Shown here one piece after another: positions 1 to 8,522 of a stretch of 64,000 nt of DNA. The translations under genes and the position numbers were made by a program. Numbering within the stretch: position 1 is the stretch's first letter; the number at the start of each line of letters is the position of its first letter. Source of the stretch: Novipirellula caenicola (GTDB lineage: Bacteria > Planctomycetota > Planctomycetia > Pirellulales > Pirellulaceae). The stretch spans positions 186,001 to 250,000 of the forward strand of contig NZ_BAABRO010000005.1 of assembly GCF_039545035.1 (NCBI RefSeq). Reading direction: 5' to 3'. The notes beneath the pieces are model-generated. The model made no database searches and was not told the DNA's origin. It worked only from the letters and a program-made list of their open reading frames with translations.

Positions 1-1787
1 TTTAAATAGGCCCACATCGCTGCGATTTGCCGTTTCGGATCGCCATCAAGCAGATCGGGTCTCGGGCTTTTGCCATCGACAAAAAACGTCGGCATCCTTG
101 TCCGTTCTTTGACATTGCCCGGATTCAGCAGAAACGTTTCGAACCATGCAGGACGAATCCGAGAATGAATCTTGCTCAGATCAACGCCCGTCACTCCGGG
201 CAACGCATTGCCACCAAACGTATGACACTGAACGCAACCGATGTCCATCAACTCGCGTCCCGCATCGGCCAAGTCTATGGTGTCGCCAAAGACCCGCGTC
301 GCGTCGGCAGTATTGGCATCGTCGACTTCGGCGAACAGTTTTGGCAATGCGTGAGCAACCTCCTGCGAGAATCGCGGCATCTGGATTTGCATGTAGGGAC
401 GGATCGCAGGCGTTTTACCCGAGACAACGTTGGTAAGGTGAGTGGAGATCAGTTTTGCACCGACGCCGGTCAGCGGAGGCGGCAAGCGGCCCTCGTCACC
501 TAAATCGATGTGCCCCGCGGTTTCAAAATAGGGTTTTCGATAGCGTCCGATCCCTCCGAGTTCGTCTCGCTGGTGGCACCCAAAACAATTCGCTGCCAAC
601 AAGATGCCATCAAGCTGTTGCGTTGCTGAAACCGTCTGCCCCGACTTGGCATTCGCGATCGCTTTGACGATGGCGTCTCGCTGCACCGAGTCGAGCGGGT
701 ACTGCACCCGGCGTTGCGGCGAATCTCCCAAACAACCATTTGCGGATTCTGCATCGACCGCCAACAACGGCATCGCATTTGGCAAATCCGTTTTGATGGA
801 CGAGTCATGACAAGCCGCGCAATTCAATTCGATGAACCATTCGCGTCCTTGCTGAACCAGTGCTGGATCGTTCGCGTGTTCAATGCTCGGTTGATCGGCG
901 GACGCTTGCTTGCCGACGGAATTTCTATTCGATGAGTATGCAGTTAACAAATATTCGGCTAAGTCCGCGGACTCGTTGCTCGATAGTTTGAAATCGGGCA
1001 TCCGCAGAGCAGGCCGCGTGTGTGCTGGATCGTGCAAGAAGTGAGCCAACGATTTACGACTGTACTTGGCCGCCAGATCGCCGAGTGGAATCGATTCGAC
1101 TCGCCGTGCCGCGGCGGCCAACCCCATGTCAGCGAGTTCTTCGGGGTCAAGTTCCTCTAACAATGCATCAACCGGCGATGTGATTGCCCCGGTCACAACA
1201 TAGTCAGCGTCGCTGGAATGGCAGGCAACACAGCCGCGTGTGTGAAAGATCTCGCTACCACGATCCGCATCGCCACGTTTCCAAAACTCGAACATCACCG
1301 GATTCGCCCCGGTCGCTTTGATCTCGGGATAATCGGCACGCTCAGTTTCGACAAGGAAAGCTGCAATCGCGGTGCTGATCTCACGTCGCTGCTGTGGCGA
1401 ACGATTGCCCAGCAAATCGGGCATCGTCGTCCCCGGTTTGACCTGGTGTGGCGAAGCAATGAAATCAGCCAGCCAAGCCTGCGAGTAACGAATCCCCGCA
1501 CTGTGCAGTCGTGGACCTCGCTTCGGCTCAATCGCTTCCGCGGTGTTTTTGCCTGCGGCGGTATCACCACTTGCGTGACACGCCGTGCAGCTCAGCTCGC
1601 CAAGCAACAAGCGTCCACCGTCAACGGCATCGATATCCCCGTGCCGGGCGAATCGATCGAAACCCGCGACCACAGGCGGAACCGACGGATCATGGAGGGA
1701 CGCCGAATCAGAACGCAATTCTTCCGCCGCCGCGATTGCAGTCCATGCGACGGTGACAACCCAAACAATAACAAGCAAGTTTCGCAT
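1..1787 (-). CDS. Multihaem c-type cytochrome, five CxxCH motifs (3' end outside window)
   Basis: The frame is open from an ATG at 1787 to the left edge, giving 595 codons with no stop; the C-terminus lies outside the window. A hydrophobic N-terminus (about residues 3-21, ending in Ala-rich AIAAA) is a signal peptide, so the protein is exported. Five haem c-binding motifs are visible: CTACH (67-71), CVACH (186-190), CAACH (323-327), CFGCH (401-405) and CVQCH (518-522), each inside a cytochrome c-like segment with a downstream Met-Pro (for example TTMPD, RMPDF, QMPRF). Such chains of mono-haem domains occur in planctomycete periplasmic electron carriers. The start overlaps the stop of the upstream DJ-1 gene by one base (TGATG), implying translational coupling. 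The electron donor and acceptor are unknown. Confidence 0.88.
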   Translation of the reverse strand, partial: MRNLLVIVWVVTVAWTAIAAAEELRSDSASLHDPSVPPVVAGFDRFARHGDIDAVDGGRLLLGELSCTACHASGDTAAGKNTAEAIEPKRGPRLHSAGIRYSQAWLADFIASPHQVKPGTTMPDLLGNRSPQQRREISTAIAAFLVETERADYPEIKATGANPVMFEFWKRGDADRGSEIFHTRGCVACHSSDADYVVTGAITSPVDALLEELDPEELADMGLAAAARRVESIPLGDLAAKYSRKSLAHFLHDPAHTRPALRMPDFKLSSNESADLAEYLLTAYSSNRNSVGKQASADQPSIEHANDPALVQQGREWFIELNCAACHDSSIKTDLPNAMPLLAVDAESANGCLGDSPQRRVQYPLDSVQRDAIVKAIANAKSGQTVSATQQLDGILLAANCFGCHQRDELGGIGRYRKPYFETAGHIDLGDEGRLPPPLTGVGAKLISTHLTNVVSGKTPAIRPYMQIQMPRFSQEVAHALPKLFAEVDDANTADATRVFGDTIDLADAGRELMDIGCVQCHTFGGNALPGVTGVDLSKIHSRIRPAWFETFLLNPGNVKERTRMPTFFVDGKSPRPDLLDGDPKRQIAAMWAYL

Positions 1788-2365
1788 CAAACTACCACGA
1801 CGCCATCGCGTGCTTTGACCAACAAATCAATCCACGGCCCTAGGTAGTGACCGTTGTCATGAAACGTCCGGCCGCTAACCAAATTGCCATCGACCACACA
1901 GGCTTCGTCAACAAACGTGCCGCCACAAACCTCGAGGTCAAATTTGCACTTGGGAACGGTCGCCATGCGGCGGCCGCGAACGCAATCGGCATAGGCGGGA
2001 ATCTCGACTCCGTGACACACCGATGCGATCGGCTTGTTGGTGGCAAAGAAATGCTTGGTGATCCGCACCAGATCTTTGTCGTAACGAATGTATTCCGGTG
2101 CTCGTCCGCCCGAGAACATGATCCCGGCATACTCTTCTTCATTGACTTCACTAAACGGTACGTCGCAATCGATCGTGTAGCCTTCCCATTCTTTGGTGAT
2201 CGTCCAACCCGCTTTGACTTCGTGCATCACCATTTGATAACGCCGTTTTTCGGGTGCGGTGACCACGGGTTGGAATCCCGCTTCTTGCAAACGGTAATAT
2301 GGGTACATGGTGTCCAGCGTTTCGCTGGCGTCACCAATCACAATCAATACTTTTTCCATGGTCAT
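1787..2365 (-). CDS. DJ-1/PfpI family protein (glutamine amidotransferase-like fold)
   Basis: The 192-residue product has the DJ-1/PfpI layout: a Rossmann-like start (KVLIVIGDASET), a GGRAPEY turn near residues 87-92 and the nucleophile elbow SVCHG with Cys117-His118. Families with this motif include PfpI-type proteases, chaperones and glutathione-independent glyoxalases (YajL/Hsp31 type), so the exact activity cannot be fixed from sequence. Two Met codons lie at residues 1 and 3; a GAAGG sits about 7 bases before the first. There is no signal peptide, so it is cytoplasmic. It lies between the TIM-barrel gene (40 bases upstream) and the cytochrome gene (one-base overlap), probably in one transcript. 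Confidence 0.88.
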   Translation of the reverse strand: MTMEKVLIVIGDASETLDTMYPYYRLQEAGFQPVVTAPEKRRYQMVMHEVKAGWTITKEWEGYTIDCDVPFSEVNEEEYAGIMFSGGRAPEYIRYDKDLVRITKHFFATNKPIASVCHGVEIPAYADCVRGRRMATVPKCKFDLEVCGGTFVDEACVVDGNLVSGRTFHDNGHYLGPWIDLLVKARDGVVVV

Positions 2366-2405
2366 TTTGAGCCTTCGAAAGAGAAGAAAGAGGTCTGTGG
2401 GTTCG

Positions 2406-3308
2406 TTACAGTGATGCCAAGTAATCTCGAGCGCGGTTCACATCGGCGGTGACGGCGGCGGTCGTGTCGGCGATCGCGGTTCCTCGCGGGAACGAGTGCA
2501 TAAAAATCTCGGTCCAGCCCGAGTAACTCTCTTCGGCAAGTGCGTGCATGATCGGAGCAAAGTCGAGCTCGCCACGGCCAGGCATTTGCTGCATCTCCAA
2601 TTCACGAGCTTGCTTTGTTGTGCTGCCCATCCCATGCTGCCACGCATAAAACACTTCGATCCGCGGACACAATTCGTGAATCAAACCGGCCAATGCATCA
2701 GGATCTTGTGGCAAGTGATAGGGCGCCAACGCGATTCCGAGATGCGGGCTCGGGCACAATTCAATCAACCACTTCATCGAATCAGGCGATTCGATTAGAT
2801 TGTTGGCGTGATTTTCGATCGCGATCGTGACGCCGGTTTCCGCGGCAACCGCGAGATGCGGTTTCATTTTTTCGGCGAATTCGCCAACGGCACGCTTCAG
2901 CTCGCTGCCCTTCAAGCCTTTCGGGCCCGAACCGCCCGCGACAATCGTTTTACAGCCAAACTTTTCTGCAAAACGCATTTCGTCCTGCAAACGAAACGGT
3001 CCCAATCTGTACTGCGTCAAACAGCCAAGTTGGACGTCATGCTTGGCCAGCAATTCGGCGAAAGCGTCGGCTCCCATCGCATCAATCTGCTCACGCTGGT
3101 TCCCGTGCACTTTGGGCCAAATGTCGATGGCCTTGGCGCCGGTCTTGCGAACCTCGGCCACCACGTCGGCCACTGGGGCGTAACCGTATAGACACGAGCC
3201 CAGCAAGTATTTCGGTCGCCATGCGGCGGAATCACTCGCCAACAAGGGCGATGCCATGCAGGCGGTCGCAGTGGTCGCAGCGAGCTGGCAAAATTGACGT
3301 CGCTTCAT
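2406..3308 (-). CDS. Tat-exported sugar isomerase/epimerase-like TIM-barrel protein
   Basis: The 300-residue product begins MKRRQFCQLAATTATA, a twin-arginine type signal, followed by a xylose-isomerase-like TIM barrel (AP endonuclease family 2 superfamily). Probable metal ligands are Glu165 in AIENH, His198 in APYH and Glu267 in WTEIF. The family isomerises or epimerises sugars and sugar acids, and many planctomycete members are exported; the substrate here is unknown. An in-frame upstream start exists at 3350, but the RR signal would then be internal, so 3308 is preferred. It is the first gene of the unit with the DJ-1 and cytochrome genes and is divergent from the XylR-type regulator, which may control it. 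Confidence 0.85.
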   Translation of the reverse strand: MKRRQFCQLAATTATACMASPLLASDSAAWRPKYLLGSCLYGYAPVADVVAEVRKTGAKAIDIWPKVHGNQREQIDAMGADAFAELLAKHDVQLGCLTQYRLGPFRLQDEMRFAEKFGCKTIVAGGSGPKGLKGSELKRAVGEFAEKMKPHLAVAAETGVTIAIENHANNLIESPDSMKWLIELCPSPHLGIALAPYHLPQDPDALAGLIHELCPRIEVFYAWQHGMGSTTKQARELEMQQMPGRGELDFAPIMHALAEESYSGWTEIFMHSFPRGTAIADTTAAVTADVNRARDYLASL

Positions 3309-3469
3309 CGAAGAACTCTGGGTGGGGATCGGTGTGGGGCAGGAGAGCACCGTGCGGCATCAGCCGAGGCGGGAAATCGCCGGCCGACGAAGGATCTGGC
3401 AATTTTAACATGGACCGGCACGAATCACGCATACGCTTTTGCGTCATTCTTTTACACTATATTGCGTTA

Positions 3470-3487
3470 CCTAATCGGCCGATTAGG
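3470..3487. promoter_or_regulatory. Perfect 18-bp palindrome between divergent genes, candidate operator
   Basis: CCTAATCGGCCGATTAGG reads the same on both strands. It lies in the divergent spacer between the TIM-barrel gene and the XylR-type regulator gene, 33 bases before the proposed CTG start. A perfect dyad of this length in a regulator's own leader suggests an operator, perhaps autoregulatory, although AraC-type proteins more often bind direct repeats. It could instead form a hairpin in the leader RNA. Confidence 0.45.
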
Positions 3488-3520
3488 CTGAGTCTGAATA
3501 CATCAAAGGAGACTGTTGTT

Positions 3521-4678
3521 CTGCGCCGCGTTGCTCTGATCATCGAAACCTCACGCAGCTACGGGCGCGACTTGCTCAGTGGCGTCAAACGCTATGCTGC
3601 CGAACAAGCATCGTGGTCGATGTTTGTCGAACTACGTGACCTCGAATCCGAACCGCCTCCTTGGCTGCGAAACTGGGACGGCGATGGAATCTTGACACGT
3701 TCGGGCAACCCGGCGATCGAGCGTGCGGTGACCCAGGTGGGAGTGCCGACCGTCGAGCTTCGATCAAGCCGACTTGCCAAGCGATTCCCCTTTGTCGGCG
3801 TCGACAATCATGCCGTCGGCAAGTTGGCTGCGTCCCACTTTCTTGAGCTTGGCTATGAACACTTTGGCATTTACCGACTCGACACCGAGCAATTTTTTAT
3901 CGACCGCCGGAACAGCTTTGTCGATCACCTCCGTGCCGCTGGATTCGCATGCGAAGAATTCCATCAATCCGGTGCAACGGAGAAACCGAGTCAATGGGAA
4001 CGTCAACAGGCTCGGTTGTGCCAGTGGATCCAGCAGCTTCCTAAACCTGCCGCGATTCTTGCCTGTACCGACCAACTAGGATGTTGGCTTCTCGATGCAT
4101 GCCGCCGCGCCGACGTCCGGGTGCCTGAGCAGATCGCCGTGGTCGGTGTCGAGAACGACGAGACACTGACGACCATCAGCACGCCGACGCTTAGCAGCGT
4201 GCAATTGGACGGGCATCGCATTGGTTACCAAGCGTCTCGATTGCTGGACCGAATGATGAGCGGCGGCAAACCACGCACGACCCCACTGCTGGTCCCACCG
4301 ATCGGCGTTGTCACGCGGCAATCATCCGACATCGTTGCCACCAGCGATCCGCTGCTGGCAGCTGCCATTCGATTCATCCGACAACACGCTTGTGAGGGGA
4401 TTCGAATCGCAAACGTCTTAGAAGCGGTTCCGCTTTCACGCAGTCAACTCGAACGCGGGTGCCGCGAGTTGTTGCAACGATCGCCCAATCAAGAAATCAA
4501 CCGAATTCGCATCCAGGCTGCAAAAGAGTTACTGCGAGACACCGAACTGAGCATCGAAGGGATCGCCGAACGCAGCGGATTTACGACGCAGCAGTACTTT
4601 GTCCAGCTGTTTAAAAAGCATTGTGGCATGACCGCCACCGCATATCGGAGATCGATTCGCGAGCCCATGACGCAATGA
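3521..4678 (+). CDS. XylR-type transcriptional regulator (LacI-like sensor plus AraC DNA-binding domain)
   Basis: From 3521 the product has 385 residues, close to E. coli XylR. It begins LRRVALIIETSRSYGRDLLSG, the typical N-terminus of this family, continues as a periplasmic-binding-protein-like sensor (about 3-275) and ends in an AraC/XylS double helix-turn-helix (about 285-385, with SIEGIAERSGF and QYFVQLFKKH). The start is unusual: the codon where homologues begin is CTG, preceded nine bases upstream by AAGGAG, and no ATG, GTG or TTG is placed to use that ribosome site. In-frame starts further upstream would add residues unlike the family. It probably senses a sugar and controls neighbouring carbohydrate genes on one or both sides. 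Confidence 0.85.
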   Translation: MRRVALIIETSRSYGRDLLSGVKRYAAEQASWSMFVELRDLESEPPPWLRNWDGDGILTRSGNPAIERAVTQVGVPTVELRSSRLAKRFPFVGVDNHAVGKLAASHFLELGYEHFGIYRLDTEQFFIDRRNSFVDHLRAAGFACEEFHQSGATEKPSQWERQQARLCQWIQQLPKPAAILACTDQLGCWLLDACRRADVRVPEQIAVVGVENDETLTTISTPTLSSVQLDGHRIGYQASRLLDRMMSGGKPRTTPLLVPPIGVVTRQSSDIVATSDPLLAAAIRFIRQHACEGIRIANVLEAVPLSRSQLERGCRELLQRSPNQEINRIRIQAAKELLRDTELSIEGIAERSGFTTQQYFVQLFKKHCGMTATAYRRSIREPMTQ

Positions 4679-4995
4679 GGATGATACAATCGGCAAGCCC
4701 CCCCAATTCGATGGACCATTTTGCCGCAGGAGCGTGAAGAAACGGTGGAACTATGCGCAAAATGTTCAATTGAGGGATTTTCCAGCCAAGTAACCTGAAA
4801 TGCCCACCGCTAGAATATGCACAGTGTCATGCTGAGGAGGCCCTGATCTATAGGATTAGACGCATTTGCGGCCCTTCAGCGAACGTTCCCCAACAAAGAC
4901 ACCTTAGCTTGGCGGCGTGTCGTCAAACCGAACGATTCGACAGGCCTGCTCATTCACAACTCACATGCCGCGTTCTCTTTAAAGAGCCTCTATCA
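4679..4995. other. Intergenic region, no gene seen
   Basis: About 320 bases between the regulator and the enolase-superfamily gene. Short frames here lack a ribosome site or family features. An AAAGAG lies about nine bases before the downstream ATG at 4996. No strong terminator or repeat was seen. Confidence 0.5.
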
Positions 4996-6132
4996 ATGAA
5001 AATCACAGGACTCAAGATTTACCAAGTCGACCTTCCGCTACACGAAGGCAACTACAGTTGGTCCGAAGGCAAAAGCGTTGACGTTTTTGACAGCACTGTG
5101 GTCGAGGTTCAAACCGATTCAGGAATTAGCGGTTTTGGCGAAGTATGCCCACTCGGCCCCGTCTATCTGCCTGCGTATGCCGCCGGTGCTCGAACGGGTA
5201 TTCAAGAGTTAGCGCCCCATTTAATCGGAGATGACCCGACCGAATTGATGGCTTTGAACTTGAAGATGGACCGTTTGATGAAGGGCCACCCCTACGTCAA
5301 ATCGGCAATCGACATGGCATGCTGGGACATTCTCGGCAAAGCGGCTGAAATGCCCGTCAGCACGTTGCTCGGTGGTCGCTATGGCGACGACGTTGTGCTT
5401 TACCGAGCCATTTCACAACGACCTGCAGCCGAGATGGCTGAAAATGTAGCCAGCTACCGCGCCGAAGGTTACCGACGATTCCAATTGAAAGTGGGCGGCC
5501 GAGCGGATGATGACATCGAGCGAATTCGCGCCACTCGTGCCGTTTTGCAACCGGGCGACAAATTGATCGCCGATGCGAACACCGGATGGTTGATGCACGA
5601 AGCAATGCGAGTGGTCAATGCGGTCAAGGACGTTGACGTCTACATCGAACAGCCTTGTGCCACCTATCAACAATGTTTGAGCATCCGCCAAAACACGACG
5701 CTGCCGTTTGTACTAGACGAAGTGATCGACTCGGTGGACGCCATCCTAAAAGGGGTCGCCGATCGCGCCATGGACGTGGTCAATATCAAGATCAGTAAAT
5801 TTGGCGGCTTGACCAAAGCTCGCCAAGCTCGTGATCTTTGCGTTTCGCTTGGGATCGCGATGACGCTCGAAGACAGCTGGGGTGGCGACATCATCACCGC
5901 GGCGATTTCGCATCTGGCGCACAGCACTCCGACCGAATACCTATTTACGTCCACCGATTTCAACAGCTATGTGACGCAGTCGATCGCCGACGGCGCGCCG
6001 CAACGCGTCAATGGACGGATGGCAGCGTCGACCGAACCAGGACTCGGTATTTCACCCCGATTCGACGTTCTCGGGGACCCCGTCTGGAAGTACCAAACGA
6101 CTTGCAACAAGTCGTACATTTTGACGACCTAA
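4996..6132 (+). CDS. Enolase superfamily (mandelate racemase/muconate lactonizing) enzyme, cis-3-hydroxyproline dehydratase-like
   Basis: The 378-residue product has an N-terminal capping domain and a (beta/alpha)7-beta barrel. Visible barrel residues are Lys165 in FQLKVGG, Asp193 in ADANTGW, Glu218 in IEQPC, Asp241-Glu242 in LDEVID, Lys265 in NIKISKFGG and Asp293 in LEDSWGGD. The usual KxK pair is QxK here (Gln163, Lys165). The N-terminus (VYQVDLPL-like) and the [19 protein letters not shown] segment resemble the cis-3-hydroxy-L-proline dehydratase/hydroxyproline betaine epimerase branch; this is from memory of the family and the substrate is not certain. An earlier in-frame start at 4909 would add residues lacking similarity, so ATG 4996 is chosen. 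The cytoplasmic enzyme follows the XylR-type regulator, which may regulate it. Confidence 0.82.
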   Translation: MKITGLKIYQVDLPLHEGNYSWSEGKSVDVFDSTVVEVQTDSGISGFGEVCPLGPVYLPAYAAGARTGIQELAPHLIGDDPTELMALNLKMDRLMKGHPYVKSAIDMACWDILGKAAEMPVSTLLGGRYGDDVVLYRAISQRPAAEMAENVASYRAEGYRRFQLKVGGRADDDIERIRATRAVLQPGDKLIADANTGWLMHEAMRVVNAVKDVDVYIEQPCATYQQCLSIRQNTTLPFVLDEVIDSVDAILKGVADRAMDVVNIKISKFGGLTKARQARDLCVSLGIAMTLEDSWGGDIITAAISHLAHSTPTEYLFTSTDFNSYVTQSIADGAPQRVNGRMAASTEPGLGISPRFDVLGDPVWKYQTTCNKSYILTT

Positions 6133-6159
6133 GCATCCAGGGAATGGATTTTCGTGAGA

Positions 6160-6179
6160 GTCCAGCCCTTGGGCTGGAC
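6160..6179 (+). terminator. Hairpin downstream of the enolase-superfamily gene
   Basis: GTCCAGCCC and GGGCTGGAC form a perfect 9-bp inverted repeat separated by two bases, 28 bases after the stop at 6132. No T run follows immediately (ACCGGTTTTAG), so it may be a weak terminator, an RNA 3' stabiliser or one of the short intergenic palindromes seen elsewhere in the window. Confidence 0.4.
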
Positions 6180-6329
6180 ACCGGTTTTAGAATGAACCTG
6201 GGCTTCGGGATCGATATCACGTCTCTCAAGCCAGCAGGATGATTCGATCGCCGTTGTGGGTTACGATAGTGGGGGTTGCCATTTGGCACCTAAAACGCCC
6301 GCCCCCCATCCTAACCCAGAGGATCCTGA

Positions 6330-8219
6330 ATGACTCGTTCATTTGCCTCGACGATGACGCTCGGTCATCGCATGCCCACCCCACAACCGCATCACTGCCG
6401 CACTGGTTTCCGCGCCACCACGCTCGTGGCCGCCGCACTGATTTGCCTCGCATCCATCGCTTGCTTCCAACCGCGAATTGCTCTGGCGGCGGAACACCCT
6501 AATGTTGTCATCATGCTTGCCGATGACCAAGGCTGGGGTGACCTCAGTGTGCATGGCAATACAAATCTGTCGACTCCGAACATCGACTCGCTAGCCACCG
6601 ACGGTGTTTTGTTCGATCGGTTTTACGTCTGTCCCGTGTGCGCCCCCACTCGCGCCGAATTCTTAACCGGGCGTTACTATGCTCGAACCGGCGTGCGAGG
6701 CGTCTCGACAGGCCAAGAGCGAATCAATCCCGACGAAGTCACGATAGCCGACATTTTTAAGCAAGCAGGGTATGCCACCGGCGCGTTCGGAAAATGGCAC
6801 AACGGATCCCAATTCCCCTATCACCCCAATGCGCGTGGGTTCGAAGAGTATTACGGTTTCACCTCCGGACACTGGGGTCATTACTTTGACCCAATGCTCG
6901 AACACAACAATGAAATCACTCGGGGGAAAGGCTACATCACGGACGATTTGACAACCCATGCGATGGAGTTCATGGAATCGAATCACAAGCAGGGCAAACC
7001 GTTCTTCTGTTACCTGCCCTACAACACACCGCATTCGCCAATGCAGGTTCCGGACGAGTATTTTGACAAGGTCGCCAATCGACCGCTAAAGATGCACAAC
7101 CGCAATCCCAAACAAGAGGACATGCCTCATTTGCGAGCGGCACTGGCGATGTGCGAAAACATCGACTGGAACGTCGGCCGAGTGCTGAAGAAGCTTGATG
7201 AGCTTTCGATTGCCGAAGATACCATCGTCATTTACTTCAGCGACAACGGCCCCAACGGATGGCGTTGGAATGGAGGCATGAAGGGCCGCAAAGGAAGTAT
7301 CGACGAAGGCGGCATCCGAGTCCCGATGCTGATGCGATGGCCTGGCCATATCGTCCAAGGCAAAACGATCAAGCCGATCGCCGGAGCAGTTGATTTGCTG
7401 CCGACGTTGACCGAACTCGCCTCGGTTTCTTTTTCGCCAAAGAAACCGCTCGATGGGCGATCACTTGTTCCGCTACTGAGCGGCGAAACACCCCAGTGGG
7501 ACGATCGGATGTTGATCTCGTACCAACCGCCACGGGGCGGAAAAGGCAAAACGCCAGAACCGCGGGTGAGCGTTCGTAACCAACGATTCCGCATGGACGC
7601 CGCAGGCAAACTTTACGACATCACTGCGGATCCCGGCCAGGACACTGATGTCTCGAAACGACACCCAGATGTGGTCCGCGAAATGAAACAAACTGCGGAC
7701 CAGTATGTCCAGGAACTTGGCGATCTCGTCAAACCCGACGAGCGTCCGTTCCCGGTCGGCGAAGCCCCGATCACGTTGCTGCCAGCCCGTGACGGGGTGG
7801 AACACGGCAGCGTCCAGCGAAGCGGCCGAGCTCCCAACTGTTCATACTTCACTCACTGGGTCGGCGCCCCCAACGATGCGATCACTTGGGACATCGAGGT
7901 TTCCGAGACGGCAACGTTTGACGTCGAGATCTTTTACACATGTGCCGCCGATGACGTCGGAGCCGAGTTCCAACTCGATTTTGGCGATGCAAAACTGACT
8001 GGCAAAGTCACCCAGGCCCACGATCCTCCCGCGTATGGCGCCGAAGCCGACCGGACACCCAATCGCGGGTCCGAATCATACGTCAAAGATTTCAAACCGA
8101 TGCATGTTGGCAAAATCACGTTGGCCAAAGGGCGTGGACCGCTAAAACTTTCGGCGATCAAAGTCCCTGGCGACGAAGTGATGGAAGTGCGACTTTTGCG
8201 TCTGAGCAAGCAAAAGTAA
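6330..8219 (+). CDS. Exported type I sulfatase (formylglycine-dependent) with C-terminal accessory domain
   Basis: The 629-residue product hydrolyses sulfate esters, probably of a sulfated polysaccharide. The formylglycine motif C-x-P-x-R is present as Cys104-Ala-Pro-Thr-Arg108, followed by AEFLTGRYY. Asp65-Asp66 (ADDQGWGD) and the DNGPNG motif near 305 supply calcium ligands. A hydrophobic segment around residues 30-48 ending in LAA is a signal peptide, although its N-terminal extension is long. The catalytic region ends near residue 470; the rest (about 480-629) is a beta-rich region resembling the galactose-binding-like tails of planctomycete sulfatases. AGAGGA precedes the ATG. Activation needs a formylglycine-generating enzyme, which is not in this window. 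Confidence 0.93.
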   Translation: MTRSFASTMTLGHRMPTPQPHHCRTGFRATTLVAAALICLASIACFQPRIALAAEHPNVVIMLADDQGWGDLSVHGNTNLSTPNIDSLATDGVLFDRFYVCPVCAPTRAEFLTGRYYARTGVRGVSTGQERINPDEVTIADIFKQAGYATGAFGKWHNGSQFPYHPNARGFEEYYGFTSGHWGHYFDPMLEHNNEITRGKGYITDDLTTHAMEFMESNHKQGKPFFCYLPYNTPHSPMQVPDEYFDKVANRPLKMHNRNPKQEDMPHLRAALAMCENIDWNVGRVLKKLDELSIAEDTIVIYFSDNGPNGWRWNGGMKGRKGSIDEGGIRVPMLMRWPGHIVQGKTIKPIAGAVDLLPTLTELASVSFSPKKPLDGRSLVPLLSGETPQWDDRMLISYQPPRGGKGKTPEPRVSVRNQRFRMDAAGKLYDITADPGQDTDVSKRHPDVVREMKQTADQYVQELGDLVKPDERPFPVGEAPITLLPARDGVEHGSVQRSGRAPNCSYFTHWVGAPNDAITWDIEVSETATFDVEIFYTCAADDVGAEFQLDFGDAKLTGKVTQAHDPPAYGAEADRTPNRGSESYVKDFKPMHVGKITLAKGRGPLKLSAIKVPGDEVMEVRLLRLSKQK

Positions 8220-8251
8220 TTTTGCAAGATTGCAGCTCAAGCAACATGTGA

Positions 8252-8285
8252 GCCGCGGGCCGTAAGGCAACGGGTAACCCGCGGC
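8252..8285. repeat. Intergenic hairpin repeat (GCCGCGGG arms)
   Basis: GCCGCGGG (8252-8259) and CCCGCGGC (8278-8285) are a perfect 8-bp inverted repeat, with CCG/CGG pairing possible inside the loop. It lies 32 bases after the sulfatase stop and is the first of several palindromic units in this 300-base gap. A degenerate relative may lie at 25140-25195 (GAGCCG...CGGCTC). Confidence 0.5.
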
Positions 8286-8330
8286 AAGGATCGGACGCGC
8301 ACAAGAGCATTGCTCCCTTTCCCCCCTCGC

Positions 8331-8398
8331 CGAAACTCTTGGCGAGTTTCGCTACGAAAAGGGTATTCTGCAATGACTGGCTGGAAGCCTATCCCACA
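8331..8398. repeat. Interspersed repeat pair: CGAAACTC hairpin plus GGCTGGAAGCC palindrome
   Basis: The first unit is CGAAACTC (8331-8338), loop TTGGC, then GAGTTTCG (8344-8351) followed by CTACGAAAA. The second unit, TGACTGGCTGGAAGCC and then TATCCCACA, spans 8374-8398. The same two units recur in the same order at 14880-14947, and the first recurs in altered form at 25241-25261. A degenerate first-unit half follows at 8407-8427 (GCTTGGCGAATTTGCGACGA). This is a dispersed non-coding repeat family placed after gene ends. Confidence 0.7.
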
Positions 8399-8522
8399 TC
8401 CCCAAGCGCTTGGCGAATTTGCGACGAGATGATGCCGCTGCCATCGTCAAGGCTCTGAAAATGGATACGATGGGCAAAATGTTTTTCGCTGCTGTCGCTT
8501 ACTTGTAACCATTGCCTGATCC

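Noticed and set aside
1218-1847. 209-residue plus-strand frame at the start of the cytochrome gene
   Set aside because: Antisense to the CxxCH-bearing frame; the cytochrome frame is open for 595 codons.
1847-2452. 201-residue plus-strand frame over the DJ-1 gene
   Set aside because: Antisense to the intact SVCHG-containing protein; no ribosome site.
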